A stretch of 64,000 nucleotides of DNA from Mesoflavibacter sp. (GTDB lineage Bacteria > Pseudomonadota > Alphaproteobacteria > UBA8366 > Aestuariispiraceae). The notes beneath the pieces were generated by a model. It did no database searches. It saw nothing but the letters and a program-made list of their open reading frames with translations, and was not told where the DNA came from. The position numbers and the translations under genes are program-made. The stretch lies in assembly GCA_017792345.1 (NCBI GenBank), contig CP051228.1:2742501-2806500 (forward strand). The letters run 5' to 3'. Below are positions 52,254 through 61,329 of this stretch, in pieces; the first letter of the stretch is position 1; every line of letters begins with the position of its first letter.

Positions 52254-53502
52254 CGACCGGCGCGGTCAGCGCCATCCGGCGCAGTTTGCGCTCCAGTTCC
52301 AGATTCAGCGAGGCGATGTCGAAATCCGCTTCTACCTTCAGGCGGGCCGCCTGACTGTAGCGGCGCCATTGCTCCGGCGAGGCCTCGGCAAGATCGATGA
52401 GCGTGCGGGTGATGCCCTCCCGGTCCCGTTCCTTGACCAGCAAGCCGGTCTTGCCGTGTTCGACCAATTCCGGAATGCCGCTGTGCCAGGTTGAAAGCAC
52501 GATCATGCCGCAGGCCATGGCTTCCATGATGGTGACCGGGATCCCTTCCTGATCGCCGCTTTCGGTCGTCACGCTGGGCGCCAGCAGGATGTCGGCCTCA
52601 CGCATTGCGCGGGCGATGTAATCCTGTTTGCGCCATCCCAGGAAGGCGACTCGCTCCCCCAGACCCAGAGCGTCCTTTGTCTGCTCCAGCCGCTCGCGCA
52701 ATGGGCCGTCGCCGATGATGGTCAAGCGGGCGTCGTGGCCGGCCTCAATCAGGCCGGCCATCGCATGCAGCGCATCGGCAACGCCTTTCTTTTCCACCAT
52801 GCGCCCGACCACAAGCAGTTGCAGGGGCTGGGATTTGTCCCGATTTCGGGCCCGGTAGACATAGCGGGCGGTGTCGACCCCCATATGGTGGACATCCAAG
52901 CGGTTCTCCGGGCACCCCAGTTCGCCTAGCTTGCGGCGCCAATGCTCGGAAATCGGCAAGAAGCATTCCCCCCGCCGGAACAGATCCCGGTAGGCGCCGG
53001 GTGTCGCCTTCGGATAGGCGCTGACATCCACGCCGTGCAGGACTGTCGCCAGCGGTCCGGAAATCATCCCGGCTTGGCGCAGGGAATCCGCGAATTCCCC
53101 GACCGGTCCGAAATGCGCCAGGATCGCGTCGAACCGCGGCCGATCCTTCAACATTGCCCCCCAGTAGAGCAACCGCCCGGACAGCGCGTCGCGGCCGTAC
53201 CGCGAGACGTTCAAGGCGGGGATGAGACGCCGGGGGTTCCGCAATGCCAGGCCGCATAGCCGGAACGGCGCCTTGCCGAGGCGCAGCAGCCGGTTTCTCG
53301 GCATATGCGGATATCGGGACCTGGAAATCAGGGCATAGCGCTGAAAATCCGGGTGTACCAAGCCGTCGTTGCGCGGCCGGTCGGAAAACACCGTGACGTC
53401 ATGGCCTCGATCCAACAGCCCGGTGACCTGATTCAGAACGAAAGTCTCGCTCAGGGCCGGGAATTCTGTGGTGAAAACGGCGATCTTCATTCTCGGTATC
53501 AT
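52249..53502 (-). CDS. Glycosyltransferase family 4 (WcaL/AmsK-like)
   Basis: The enzyme is 417 residues. It opens KIAVFTTEFPALSETFVLNQV, the signature opening of the colanic acid WcaL / amylovoran AmsK group. The acceptor half includes ILAHFGPVGEFADSLR, and the donor half has VVGRMVEKKGVADALHAM and TTESGDQEGIPVTIMEAMACG. WcaL-type enzymes are thought to add a late galactose to the repeat unit. The ATG at 53502 overlaps the pyruvyl transferase stop by four bases, with GGAG eight bases upstream. Confidence 0.9.
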   Translation of the reverse strand: MIPRMKIAVFTTEFPALSETFVLNQVTGLLDRGHDVTVFSDRPRNDGLVHPDFQRYALISRSRYPHMPRNRLLRLGKAPFRLCGLALRNPRRLIPALNVSRYGRDALSGRLLYWGAMLKDRPRFDAILAHFGPVGEFADSLRQAGMISGPLATVLHGVDVSAYPKATPGAYRDLFRRGECFLPISEHWRRKLGELGCPENRLDVHHMGVDTARYVYRARNRDKSQPLQLLVVGRMVEKKGVADALHAMAGLIEAGHDARLTIIGDGPLRERLEQTKDALGLGERVAFLGWRKQDYIARAMREADILLAPSVTTESGDQEGIPVTIMEAMACGMIVLSTWHSGIPELVEHGKTGLLVKERDREGITRTLIDLAEASPEQWRRYSQAARLKVEADFDIASLNLELERKLRRMALTAPVA

Positions 53503-54734
53503 CGGTTTCGCTCCAGTCCGATCGCAACGGCCTGCCCGGCGGCATAGGCGCTCTCCCGCAGGTCCGGCAGAATCTCCCGGATGCGCTCGCGATAGGCGGC
53601 GCGGTTGTCCAGGATCATGCGGCACGTACGGCAGAGGGCGGCGCCGGAAATGGAGGTCAGGTCCTGCACGATCTCCTCCATGCCCAGCCGCTTGAACAGC
53701 TCGTTGGTCTTGAATTCATAGGCGATGGGCAGAACCGGTACGCCCGCACACAGCGCCAGGATGGCACCATGCATACGGGTCGACACGTACATGTCGTAGC
53801 CGGCCAAATGGTCCATCAATTGCTGCGGCGAGCGGAAGCTGCGGTCGACCTGCACCCGGTCGGTGTTTTCCCGGCCAATTTCGGCGACGACCCGATCCGC
53901 GACCGCGGAATCGTCGGTCCAATAGGATCCGGCACCCTGGCAGGTCGACACAAAGGTCACCTCCGCGCCGGACCCTTCCGTCAGGTGGCGGACCAGCTTG
54001 GCCACGGCCGCGACATAGTTTTGCATCGCACGGTCCGCATCGGACCCGCCATGGGGCCAATCGCGTACGGAAATGCCGATGCGCAACTTGTTACTGGCCT
54101 CGGAGACCGGTGTCGGGCGACCTGCCAACGCGAAGGCGGCATCGGCGCAGATCGCGATCCGGTCCCCCCGAACCCCCAGGTCCAGCAGATGCTCCACCGA
54201 ACGGGAATCCCGCACTAACACGGCATGTGCGCCGGCAAATATCGCGCGCAGCAGGATACGGTCGCGCGGGAAGGGGCCCAGACTCTGCGTGAACAGGACA
54301 TAGGGGCGGCGCATCAGGCGGGCGGCCAGCAGTTCGAGCAGCTTGGGTCGAATCCGGTAATGTGGAACCAGATAGGTGCCGCCGGCGGATACGATCAGAT
54401 CGCTTTCCGCATAGCCGTCCAGAACGGCGCGCACCCTGGGCGGCACCAAACGCCTCGCCAGATTGCCCTGTGGTGTCCGCCACAACGCCGCCGCCGTCAT
54501 CAGGCGCACCAATCCTGGCCGCCGCGTGTCGTCGGGAAGCGACTCCAGGGCGCCGTAGAGCGTTTCTTCAATGCGGTAATCGCAATAGGCCGCGCGACTG
54601 TCTTCGGCTTGCTGATCCCGCAGCTCGACCGTGATGTCGTTGCCGAAGACGTCGCGCAGGATCGCGTCCGTGCCGGCCATGATGGCCGCGTCGCCGGCAT
54701 TCAGCAGCGCGGTATTGGTTACGGTAATCTTCAA
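53499..54734 (-). CDS. Polysaccharide pyruvyl transferase family protein (WcaK-like)
   Basis: This 411-residue protein of family PF04230 starts ITVTNTALLNAGDAAIMAGTD and contains SAGGTYLVPHYRIRPK and STRMHGAILALCAGVPVLPI, the typical H-containing C-terminal motif. Members transfer pyruvate from phosphoenolpyruvate to a sugar as a ketal. WcaK is the colanic acid relative. Its presence predicts that the polymer is pyruvylated, adding negative charge. It overlaps its neighbours by four bases at each end. Confidence 0.92.
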   Translation of the reverse strand: MKITVTNTALLNAGDAAIMAGTDAILRDVFGNDITVELRDQQAEDSRAAYCDYRIEETLYGALESLPDDTRRPGLVRLMTAAALWRTPQGNLARRLVPPRVRAVLDGYAESDLIVSAGGTYLVPHYRIRPKLLELLAARLMRRPYVLFTQSLGPFPRDRILLRAIFAGAHAVLVRDSRSVEHLLDLGVRGDRIAICADAAFALAGRPTPVSEASNKLRIGISVRDWPHGGSDADRAMQNYVAAVAKLVRHLTEGSGAEVTFVSTCQGAGSYWTDDSAVADRVVAEIGRENTDRVQVDRSFRSPQQLMDHLAGYDMYVSTRMHGAILALCAGVPVLPIAYEFKTNELFKRLGMEEIVQDLTSISGAALCRTCRMILDNRAAYRERIREILPDLRESAYAAGQAVAIGLERNR

Positions 54735-56266
54735 TGATTGACCCTCATCTGCATCATGCGCTTCCGGAATGTCAGCGTTTCGAACAGCATGCGGCGGCCG
54801 CTGGGGGCGATCAGATAGATCGTCAACGCCGTGGCAACCGCGATACCAGTGTCGTAGATCAGCGATATCAGAGCGCTGGGTTCGGTGAGAACGACGTCAC
54901 TGCCAATGAAGTAGATCAGACCCGCGCCTGCGATACCCGCCGTGACGGGCAGGCAGAGAATTCTGAAAAAGGTCCGGCTGCCGACAGGTCCCTTCCGGCC
55001 GACATACCACAACAGGAATGGGGCGCGGACAAGGGCACCGCCCAGCGCATAGGCCATGGCGACGAAGATCGGGCCGAAGGGTAATGAAATCGCCAATGCG
55101 ACCATGTTGACGCAGACATTCACCGCATTGGCGCGCAGCATTTCGGGCGTCCGGTCCTGGCTCATGTACAGCCAGCTCAACGTGAATGTCAGCGGAGCGT
55201 AGAGCAGAGAGATGCCGAGCCAGGAAAGGATCGGTGCCGCCCGGGACCATTGTTCGCCTAGAACGACGCCGGTCACGGACTCTGCGGACATGAAGATCAG
55301 TGCCGCGACCGGCGCGGTCAGCATGCCGATGCGCTGCGCCACCGCGAGATAGGCGGAGCGGTAACGGTCCGGCTCGTCGACGAGCCGGCTCAGCATCGGC
55401 AGTGCGACGGAGGCGAGCGGGGTACAGATGTTCACCACCGGCATCATCGTCAGCTTCTGCGAGCGTTCGAACAGGCCGAGCGGACCCGGCCCCCATAGCC
55501 AGCCGATCGCCATTTTGTCGACGCTGCCGGCAAGCCGTCCCAGGACCATCGCGGCCGTGGCGTTGGTGCCGAATCGGATCTGGTCCCGGATCAGCGACAG
55601 GCGCCCCGGCCGACCCGGCAGCCATCCGCTGGTGAGGAACGCGCCGACGAGCATGGCAAGGCCCCAAGTCAACCGCTGCAGGACCAGGGACCAGATACCG
55701 AAATCCGACGCGGCGGCGGCCACGGCCGCCCCCATGGCGATAATCTCCGAGCCGGTCTGGACCACGGAAAGCGTCTTGAACCGCATCTGGCGGCGGAGCA
55801 GTGCCAGATGCTGGGCACTGAATCCAGTAAAGATCAGTGTCAGGGCAGCGGTCGCCGCGACACCGGTCAGCAACGGCTCGTCGTAAAACCACGCCAGGCC
55901 CGGCGCCAGGGCGGCAAACACCACCGCAACCGCAGCACCCAGTCCGGCATTAAGCCAGAACAGGGTGCTGAGCTCCCGATGGGTGACTTCGGCACGCTGC
56001 ACCGTCGCCCCGGACAGCCCCATATCCTTGAACAGTTCCAGGACAGCCAGGAAGGCAAGTACAATGGCGAACAGCCCGAAATCCTCCGGCGTCAGCAAGC
56101 GCGCCAACAGGATGATCGATCCGATCTGAACCGCGACCTTGATGCTCTGGGCCACCAGGGTCACGACGCCGCCGGAAATCGAGCGCGATGCCAGATCGCG
56201 TTTCAAGTGGCCGACCCCGAGTGGATCCTGGCCGCCGGAATCCCGACGATGTTTATCGGGCGCCAT
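54731..56266 (-). CDS. wzx: Wzx-type lipid-linked oligosaccharide flippase (WzxC-like)
   Basis: This multi-helix protein has about 511 residues and 12-14 membrane segments. It starts with a basic cytoplasmic tail and SRSISGGVVTLVAQSIKVAVQ, then LARLLTPEDFGLFAIVLAF, a hallmark of the WzxC/MOP family. It moves the undecaprenyl-linked repeat unit across the inner membrane. The ATG at 56266 overlaps the fcl stop by 14 bp; an upstream ATG at 56296 is possible. It overlaps the pyruvyl transferase start by four bases. Confidence 0.92.
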   Translation of the reverse strand: MAPDKHRRDSGGQDPLGVGHLKRDLASRSISGGVVTLVAQSIKVAVQIGSIILLARLLTPEDFGLFAIVLAFLAVLELFKDMGLSGATVQRAEVTHRELSTLFWLNAGLGAAVAVVFAALAPGLAWFYDEPLLTGVAATAALTLIFTGFSAQHLALLRRQMRFKTLSVVQTGSEIIAMGAAVAAAASDFGIWSLVLQRLTWGLAMLVGAFLTSGWLPGRPGRLSLIRDQIRFGTNATAAMVLGRLAGSVDKMAIGWLWGPGPLGLFERSQKLTMMPVVNICTPLASVALPMLSRLVDEPDRYRSAYLAVAQRIGMLTAPVAALIFMSAESVTGVVLGEQWSRAAPILSWLGISLLYAPLTFTLSWLYMSQDRTPEMLRANAVNVCVNMVALAISLPFGPIFVAMAYALGGALVRAPFLLWYVGRKGPVGSRTFFRILCLPVTAGIAGAGLIYFIGSDVVLTEPSALISLIYDTGIAVATALTIYLIAPSGRRMLFETLTFRKRMMQMRVNH

Positions 56267-57224
56267 AGGCTTCCGCTTCGGCTGGGATGCGGTCACAGAA
56301 ATCGCGATAGGCGATTTCCAATCCGGTCTTCAGCGGCGTCGCGGCCTGCCAGCCGAGGGCGCTCAGTCGGCTGACGTCCAGCAGCTTCCGGGGCGTCCCG
56401 TCCGGTTTCGTCAGATCGTGCTCGAACCGCCCGCCGAAACCGACGACGGTGGCAATGCTCCGGGCCAATTCGGCGATGGTCATGTCCTCGCCGACACCGA
56501 TATTCACCGGATTTGCCTGGTCGTAATGTTTCATCAGAAAGACCAGGGCGTCGGCGCAATCGTCGACGAACAGGAATTCGCGTTTCGGCTTTCCGGAGCC
56601 CCAAAGGACCATGCGGTCCTCACCCCGGATTTTGGCCTCATGCGCTTTTCGGATCAGGGCCGCGACGACATGGCTGTTCAACGGGTGATAGTTGTCCCCG
56701 GGGCCGTAGAGGTTGGTCGGCATTGCCGAGATGAAGTTACTGCCGTGCTGTTGGCGATAGGCCTGACACTGAAGGATGCCGGCGATCTTCGCGACGGCAT
56801 ACCATTGATTGGTCGGTTCCAACGGCCCGGTCATCAGGGCGGATTCCTGGATCGGCTGTTCCGCCAGACGCGGATAGATGCAGGAAGAGCCCAGGAACAC
56901 CAGTTTCTCGACCCCGGCGCGATGGCTGGCATCGATGACGTTCAGCTGAATCCGCAAGTTGTCGCACAGGAAATCCGCCGGCATCTCATTGTTGGCATGG
57001 ATGCCGCCGACCTTGGCTGCGGCGCAGAAGACCAGGTCCGGCTTGTGCCGTTGGACCCACTTCGTTGTCGCATCGCTGTCGCGCAGATCGACTTCACTGC
57101 GCGAGACCTTCAGGACCTCGCAATCCTCCTCACGAAGGCGACGCGACAGCGCTGCTCCTACCATGCCACGGTGACCGGCCACCCAGACCTTCTTCCCGGC
57201 CAGTTTCGTTTGCGTTCCGATCAT
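56253..57224 (-). CDS. fcl: GDP-L-fucose synthase
   Basis: The protein has 323 residues, matching the usual 320. The NADP motif [10 protein letters not shown] follows the start, then LGSSCIYP and the YAVAK tyrosine-lysine pair. It carries out epimerisation and reduction of GDP-4-keto-6-deoxymannose to GDP-L-fucose. I prefer the ATG at 57224; the ATG at 57242 adds six residues. Either way the 5' end overlaps the 3' end of gmd by 95-113 bp in another frame, which is unusual (see findings). Confidence 0.92.
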   Translation of the reverse strand: MIGTQTKLAGKKVWVAGHRGMVGAALSRRLREEDCEVLKVSRSEVDLRDSDATTKWVQRHKPDLVFCAAAKVGGIHANNEMPADFLCDNLRIQLNVIDASHRAGVEKLVFLGSSCIYPRLAEQPIQESALMTGPLEPTNQWYAVAKIAGILQCQAYRQQHGSNFISAMPTNLYGPGDNYHPLNSHVVAALIRKAHEAKIRGEDRMVLWGSGKPKREFLFVDDCADALVFLMKHYDQANPVNIGVGEDMTIAELARSIATVVGFGGRFEHDLTKPDGTPRKLLDVSRLSALGWQAATPLKTGLEIAYRDFCDRIPAEAEAYGAR

Positions 57225-58284
57225 GGTTCCGTCTCGTCTCATTGTTGCCGTTCAGGGCCGCGCGGTCCGCGTCGACCATTTCTGATACCAGTTGCGGGAA
57301 AGTGGTTTCATGCCGCCAACCCATCTCGTCCTGCGCCTTCGACGGGTCGCCGAGCAGCAGGTCGACCTCGGCTGGTCGGAAGTATTTGGCGGAGACCTCG
57401 ATCAGGACTTTTCCGGTCTCCCGGCAGCGCCCCTGCTCCTCGACACCGGTCCCGTGCCATTCGATCTCACGACCGATCCTGGCGAAGGCCAGTTCGACGA
57501 ATTCCCGCACGGAATGGGTTTCGCCGGTGGCGAGGACGTAGTCCTCCGGCGTGTCCTGCTGCAGGATCTGCCACATGCCGCGGACATAGTCGCGGGCATG
57601 TCCCCAATCCCGTCGGGAATCCAGATTGCCGAGATAAAGCCTGTCCTGTAGCCCGGCATCGATGGCGGCGACGGCCCGGGTGATCTTGCGGGTGACGAAA
57701 GTCTCGCCGCGGATTGGGCTTTCATGGTTGAACAGAATGCCGTTCGACGCGTGAATTCCATAGGCCTCCCGGTAGTTCACCGTGATCCAATAGGAATACA
57801 GTTTGGCGGCGGCATAGGGGCTGCGGGGCTGGAACGGGGTCGCCTCCGACTGGGGCGCAGGGGCGTTTCCGTAAAGCTCCGACGTGGACGCCTGGTAGAA
57901 GCGGACCCGGTCGGTCATGTCCAGAATACGGATGGCCTCCAACAGCCGCAGCGTGCCCAAGGCGTCGACATTGCCGGTATATTCCGGCGTCTCGAAACTG
58001 ACCTGAACATGGCTTTGGGCGCCCAGATTGTAGATTTCGTCGGGCTGGACCTGCTGAACCAGACGGATCAGGTTCGTCGGATCGGTCAAATCGCCGTAAT
58101 GCATGTGGAACCGCACCCCCTGCTGGTGCGGGTCGGCGTATAGGTGATCGACCCGTCCGGTATTGAAGGACGAGGAACGGCGTTTGACGCCATGAACTTC
58201 ATACCCCTTTTCCAGGAGCAGTTCCGACAGATAGGTGCCGTCCTGGCCGGTCACCCCGGTGATCAGGGCGCGTTTCGTTGCCAT
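57130..58284 (-). CDS. gmd: GDP-mannose 4,6-dehydratase
   Basis: The enzyme is 384 residues with the NAD motif GVTGQDGTY (9-17), [15 protein letters not shown], the catalytic-region STSELYG and the YAAAK pair. It converts GDP-mannose to GDP-4-keto-6-deoxymannose, the substrate of Fcl. The family core ends near [12 protein letters not shown]. The last 38 or so residues (from [10 protein letters not shown]) are unlike any GMD tail I know and are encoded by DNA shared with fcl. The ATG at 58284 has GGAG nine bases upstream. It is the first gene of the minus-strand block gmd-fcl-wzx-pyruvyl transferase-glycosyltransferase. Confidence 0.93.
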   Translation of the reverse strand: MATKRALITGVTGQDGTYLSELLLEKGYEVHGVKRRSSSFNTGRVDHLYADPHQQGVRFHMHYGDLTDPTNLIRLVQQVQPDEIYNLGAQSHVQVSFETPEYTGNVDALGTLRLLEAIRILDMTDRVRFYQASTSELYGNAPAPQSEATPFQPRSPYAAAKLYSYWITVNYREAYGIHASNGILFNHESPIRGETFVTRKITRAVAAIDAGLQDRLYLGNLDSRRDWGHARDYVRGMWQILQQDTPEDYVLATGETHSVREFVELAFARIGREIEWHGTGVEEQGRCRETGKVLIEVSAKYFRPAEVDLLLGDPSKAQDEMGWRHETTFPQLVSEMVDADRAALNGNNETRRNHDRNANETGREEGLGGRSPWHGRSSAVASPS

Positions 58285-58592
58285 GCGATGATTCTCCGCT
58301 GTGGTGCTTCGGACATGATGGGCGGGTCGGGCTCGACCGCCGCGTCCCGGCTTCGGCCTAATCAAGGCAATGCCTGGCTAAATCGCCAGTGTTCAAACTG
58401 TGACCCATAGGGGTTTCGCCGTGACCTTCAGCGCCAATTTGCACGGTTGGAACGGTTGCTGGTCTAGGCACGCCGTTGGGCATCGCGGCGCATGCAAAGT
58501 CACAGCTTGGTCACGCGTATCGCTGCGGCCGGATCACTACATTCCAGCCGATCTTACGAAACCGAGGCATTTTGAAATGGAGCGAGATCATC
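58285..58592. promoter_or_regulatory. 308-bp divergent region with repeated GTCAC half-sites
   Basis: No gene is supported between gmd and the PP-loop gene. The region holds two GTCAC elements on the plus strand, at 58499-58503 and 58510-58514, exactly 11 bp apart (GTCACAGCTTGGTCAC). Two more lie on the minus strand, as GTGAC at 58400-58404 and 58421-58425, 21 bp apart. OmpR-family regulators commonly bind direct repeats spaced by one or two helical turns. Promoters for both directions are expected here. Confidence 0.5.
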
Positions 58593-59846
58593 GTGCAGAT
58601 AACCAATGTGACGACATTGGAGACCGAGGAGTGGTCCGAATTGGCCGCGCATATCAAGCCGGTTTCCGAGGCCGAACCGATGGCGCTTTACTTTCGGTTC
58701 ACGGGTCTGGATACCCCGATCCGATCCGCAGTCGAACCCTTCGTGCTGGCCTGCTTGCAGATCTCCATGCTTGAGCAGGAGACGATCGAATCGGCCGGTG
58801 ACCTGGATCCGGTTCTGGCCGACGGCCTGGCGCGTGGACAGGAAGTCCAAACGGAGTGGTTCGACTATCTGACAACAACGCCAATCGTTCGTGTGTCTGC
58901 GGAAGGCAAGGGCGCCGAGGCTGGTGCCGCTGCGCCGGCAGGACCCGATGCGGTAGCCTGCTGTTTCTCCGGCGGGGTCGATTCCTGGTACTCGCTGATC
59001 AAGAACCGTGAGAGCGTCACCCATCTTCTGCTCGTCCGCGGCTTCGATATCGATCTTAAGAACCATCGCCTCTGGGACGAAACACGGAACCACGCCCGCC
59101 AGGTGGCCAAGGCGCTGGGGCTGCGGCTGATCACCTGCGAAACCAACATTCGCAGTATCGCCGACCCACGACACCGTCGATGGGGGCGCGCTTTCGACGG
59201 CGATTTCTGGGGACAGTGCCTGCACGGTGCCGCGCTGGCTGCGGTCGGCCATGCCGCATCGGACACGATCGGCACCCTGATCGTGCCTGCGACACATACC
59301 ATCGAACAGTTCAAGCCCTGGGGCTCTTCGCCGGCCCTGGACAGTCATTGGTCCGGATCGCGTCTGACCATTGTGCATGACGGCTGCGAATTGGATCGGG
59401 TCCGGAAGGTTTTCGAAATCGCCGATCATGCCGTGGCAATTCAGAATCTGCGGGTCTGTCACAACAACACGACGGAGCTGAATTGCTGCCGGTGTGAGAA
59501 ATGCATTCGCACAATGATCGCCTTGAAGCTCTGCGGTGCGCTGCACCGGGCGACTACGTTTCCCGATCATCACGCCCTGGCCAAACTGCACCGGTTGGAC
59601 GTTCCCTCCCATCTCCTCCATCACTACGAAGCGTTGCTTTCGGCGGCGGAGGAATTCGGCAATCGGGAAATGGTCCAAGTTCTTGAGGTCATTCTGGGGC
59701 GCCGGTTTTCGGTCGAACGCGCCGTCGCGACCGGCATCCGCGCCCTGCGCCACCCGGGGCAGCGTCGCGATCCAGTTCAGAAAGCGCCAGTGGTTCGGTC
59801 CGCGGAGAACACCTCGACGAAAAGGCAGGATGCCGGTGCCGACTGA
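58593..59846 (+). CDS. PP-loop (adenine nucleotide alpha-hydrolase-like) ATPase with C-terminal cysteine cluster
   Basis: The protein has 417 residues from a GTG at 58593 (GGAG about ten bases upstream; no good ATG in frame). An N-terminal domain of about 120 residues has no recognisable motif. A PP-loop CCFSGGVDSWYSL follows, with SGGVDS at 126-131, the pyrophosphate-binding loop of enzymes that adenylate a carboxyl, amide or urea oxygen. The C-terminal region has CH at 289-290 and NCCRCEKCIRTM at 297-308, likely a metal or zinc knuckle. It overlaps the ATP-grasp gene by 17 bp. It should activate a carboxylate or amide in polymer or precursor tailoring; the substrate is unknown. Confidence 0.8.
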   Translation: MQITNVTTLETEEWSELAAHIKPVSEAEPMALYFRFTGLDTPIRSAVEPFVLACLQISMLEQETIESAGDLDPVLADGLARGQEVQTEWFDYLTTTPIVRVSAEGKGAEAGAAAPAGPDAVACCFSGGVDSWYSLIKNRESVTHLLLVRGFDIDLKNHRLWDETRNHARQVAKALGLRLITCETNIRSIADPRHRRWGRAFDGDFWGQCLHGAALAAVGHAASDTIGTLIVPATHTIEQFKPWGSSPALDSHWSGSRLTIVHDGCELDRVRKVFEIADHAVAIQNLRVCHNNTTELNCCRCEKCIRTMIALKLCGALHRATTFPDHHALAKLHRLDVPSHLLHHYEALLSAAEEFGNREMVQVLEVILGRRFSVERAVATGIRALRHPGQRRDPVQKAPVVRSAENTSTKRQDAGAD

Positions 59847-61005
59847 CACCGTTATCGCCCGCCCGGGACAATCGGATGGCACCGGATCGGGATCGAGAGG
59901 CGGTTGGAAGGCGTTCCGCCGATTGCCCGCCTGGTATCGTGGGGCGCGTTGGGCAATTCAGCGCGTCGCTTGGCGGATGCGTGGCCTGGAATACGCCCTG
60001 CTGGCGGTCGAAAGGGAACTGTCCTCCACCGTTCAGGTAGCCTGGTGGCGGAAGCCGGGGCTGTGGCGTGACGGGTTCCTGAGCGAGTCCTACGTGCTTT
60101 ACGATCTGGCGCGAAATCCGCGTGCGCACTATCTCAGCGACCTCGACCGGTCTGTCTCGGTCCGCCGGATAAACCGCGATTACGGTGTCGTGCTGGACGA
60201 CAAGCTGGTCTTCGAAAATGTCATGGGCCATGGCGGTATTCCGCGGCCGGTGCTGTTCGGCTGCCTGAAGGATGGGCTGGTCGTACCGGTCAGGCCGGGC
60301 CCTCCCGCAGCGGCGTTCCAAGACCTCCTGCATAGCCAGCGGGCTTTCGTGCTGAAGCCTGCGCGCGGCGGCGGCGGACGGGACATATCCGTCGTCAGCG
60401 TCGCCGAAGGCGGCACCGTGCTGATGAATGGACGGCCGACGGATACGGCGGAGGTCATTCAGTCCACTGCGGGGTTGGGGATTGTTCTGGTCTACGAGGC
60501 GGTCCGTCAGCATCGCGCTTTGGATGCCCTGTTTCCGGACGCCGTCAACACGGTGCGTGTACTGACTATGGTGGACGGCAATGGAGAACCTTTTGTTGCC
60601 CGCGCAGTGCTGCGTATCGGGACCACGGCGTCGCAACCGACGGACAATTGGATCCGCGGCGGTCTGTGTGCGGCCGTCGACCTGCGGGACGGCACGCTGG
60701 GCCGGGCCGTTCAATTCCCGGCCAATGACGACGAGCTGCGATGGCACGACGTGCATCCTGATACCGGCGCGGCGATCTCGGGCACCCGAGTGCCGGATTG
60801 GGATGCTGTGCTGGAAACGGCTCTGCGGGCCGCGAGGGCGATGCCCTCAACCCCATATGTCGGGTGGGATCTGGCAATCTCTACGGATGGGCCGGTGGTG
60901 ATCGAAGGGAACAGTTATTCCGGAGTCAATTTGTTTCAGGTCCACGAACCCTTGCTGAACGATCGGAAGATTCGCCGGTTCTTCGAACGGCACGGTGTGA
61001 TCTGA
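59830..61005 (+). CDS. Sugar-transfer-associated ATP-grasp ligase family protein
   Basis: The product is 391 residues. An N-terminal basic helical region (about 25-75) precedes the ATP-grasp fold. FVLKPARGGGGRDIS near residue 176 is the ATP-binding lysine and glycine-rich loop, FPDAVNTVRVLTM holds the central strand, and VVIEGNSYSG (357-364) supplies the magnesium-binding glutamate and asparagine. The layout matches PF14397, found in polysaccharide loci. ATP-grasp enzymes form amide or similar bonds via acyl-phosphates. The start at 59830 overlaps the PP-loop gene. I infer that the two make an amide-type substituent on the exopolysaccharide. Confidence 0.85.
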   Translation: MPVPTDTVIARPGQSDGTGSGSRGGWKAFRRLPAWYRGARWAIQRVAWRMRGLEYALLAVERELSSTVQVAWWRKPGLWRDGFLSESYVLYDLARNPRAHYLSDLDRSVSVRRINRDYGVVLDDKLVFENVMGHGGIPRPVLFGCLKDGLVVPVRPGPPAAAFQDLLHSQRAFVLKPARGGGGRDISVVSVAEGGTVLMNGRPTDTAEVIQSTAGLGIVLVYEAVRQHRALDALFPDAVNTVRVLTMVDGNGEPFVARAVLRIGTTASQPTDNWIRGGLCAAVDLRDGTLGRAVQFPANDDELRWHDVHPDTGAAISGTRVPDWDAVLETALRAARAMPSTPYVGWDLAISTDGPVVIEGNSYSGVNLFQVHEPLLNDRKIRRFFERHGVI

Positions 61006-61329
61006 TCTGTCCGAAAAAGAACACTGCGTGCGGAACCATTTCTCGAACCTCCCGTCAAATGGGTAGGACGATGCGCGGGTAACATTCCCTCTCTCCCCCC
61101 TATCGCCCGCGCAGACGTCCGCTGGACCGCATCCCCCATTCGAGTGCTCCCCCAAGCACTCACCCTCCAAACTCGGCGCCTTCCTTCGGGGAGGCGCCAA
61201 TCTTGTTTCTTTTCAAGTGGTTCCGGGAGCCGACTGGAACCATTGCGGGTCACAACCGTCTATTGGGAAAGGCCGCATTCGCAACCGATTGCGGTGTCTT
61301 GGTCACTCAGTGCGAAGGTGGAGGCGGAA
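61006..61329 (+). terminator. 324-bp intergenic region with two tandem hairpins ending the PP-loop/ATP-grasp operon
   Basis: There is no gene here. A first perfect 7-bp hairpin spans 61142-61161 (GAGTGCT, CCCCCA loop, AGCACTC). A second, with ten pairs and a stable TTCG tetraloop, spans 61175-61198 (GGCGCCTTCC, GGGAGGCGCC) and is followed by a T-rich stretch to 61214. The second is a good rho-independent terminator. GTCAC elements also occur at 61249-61253 and 61302-61306, upstream of the next gene. Confidence 0.75.
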
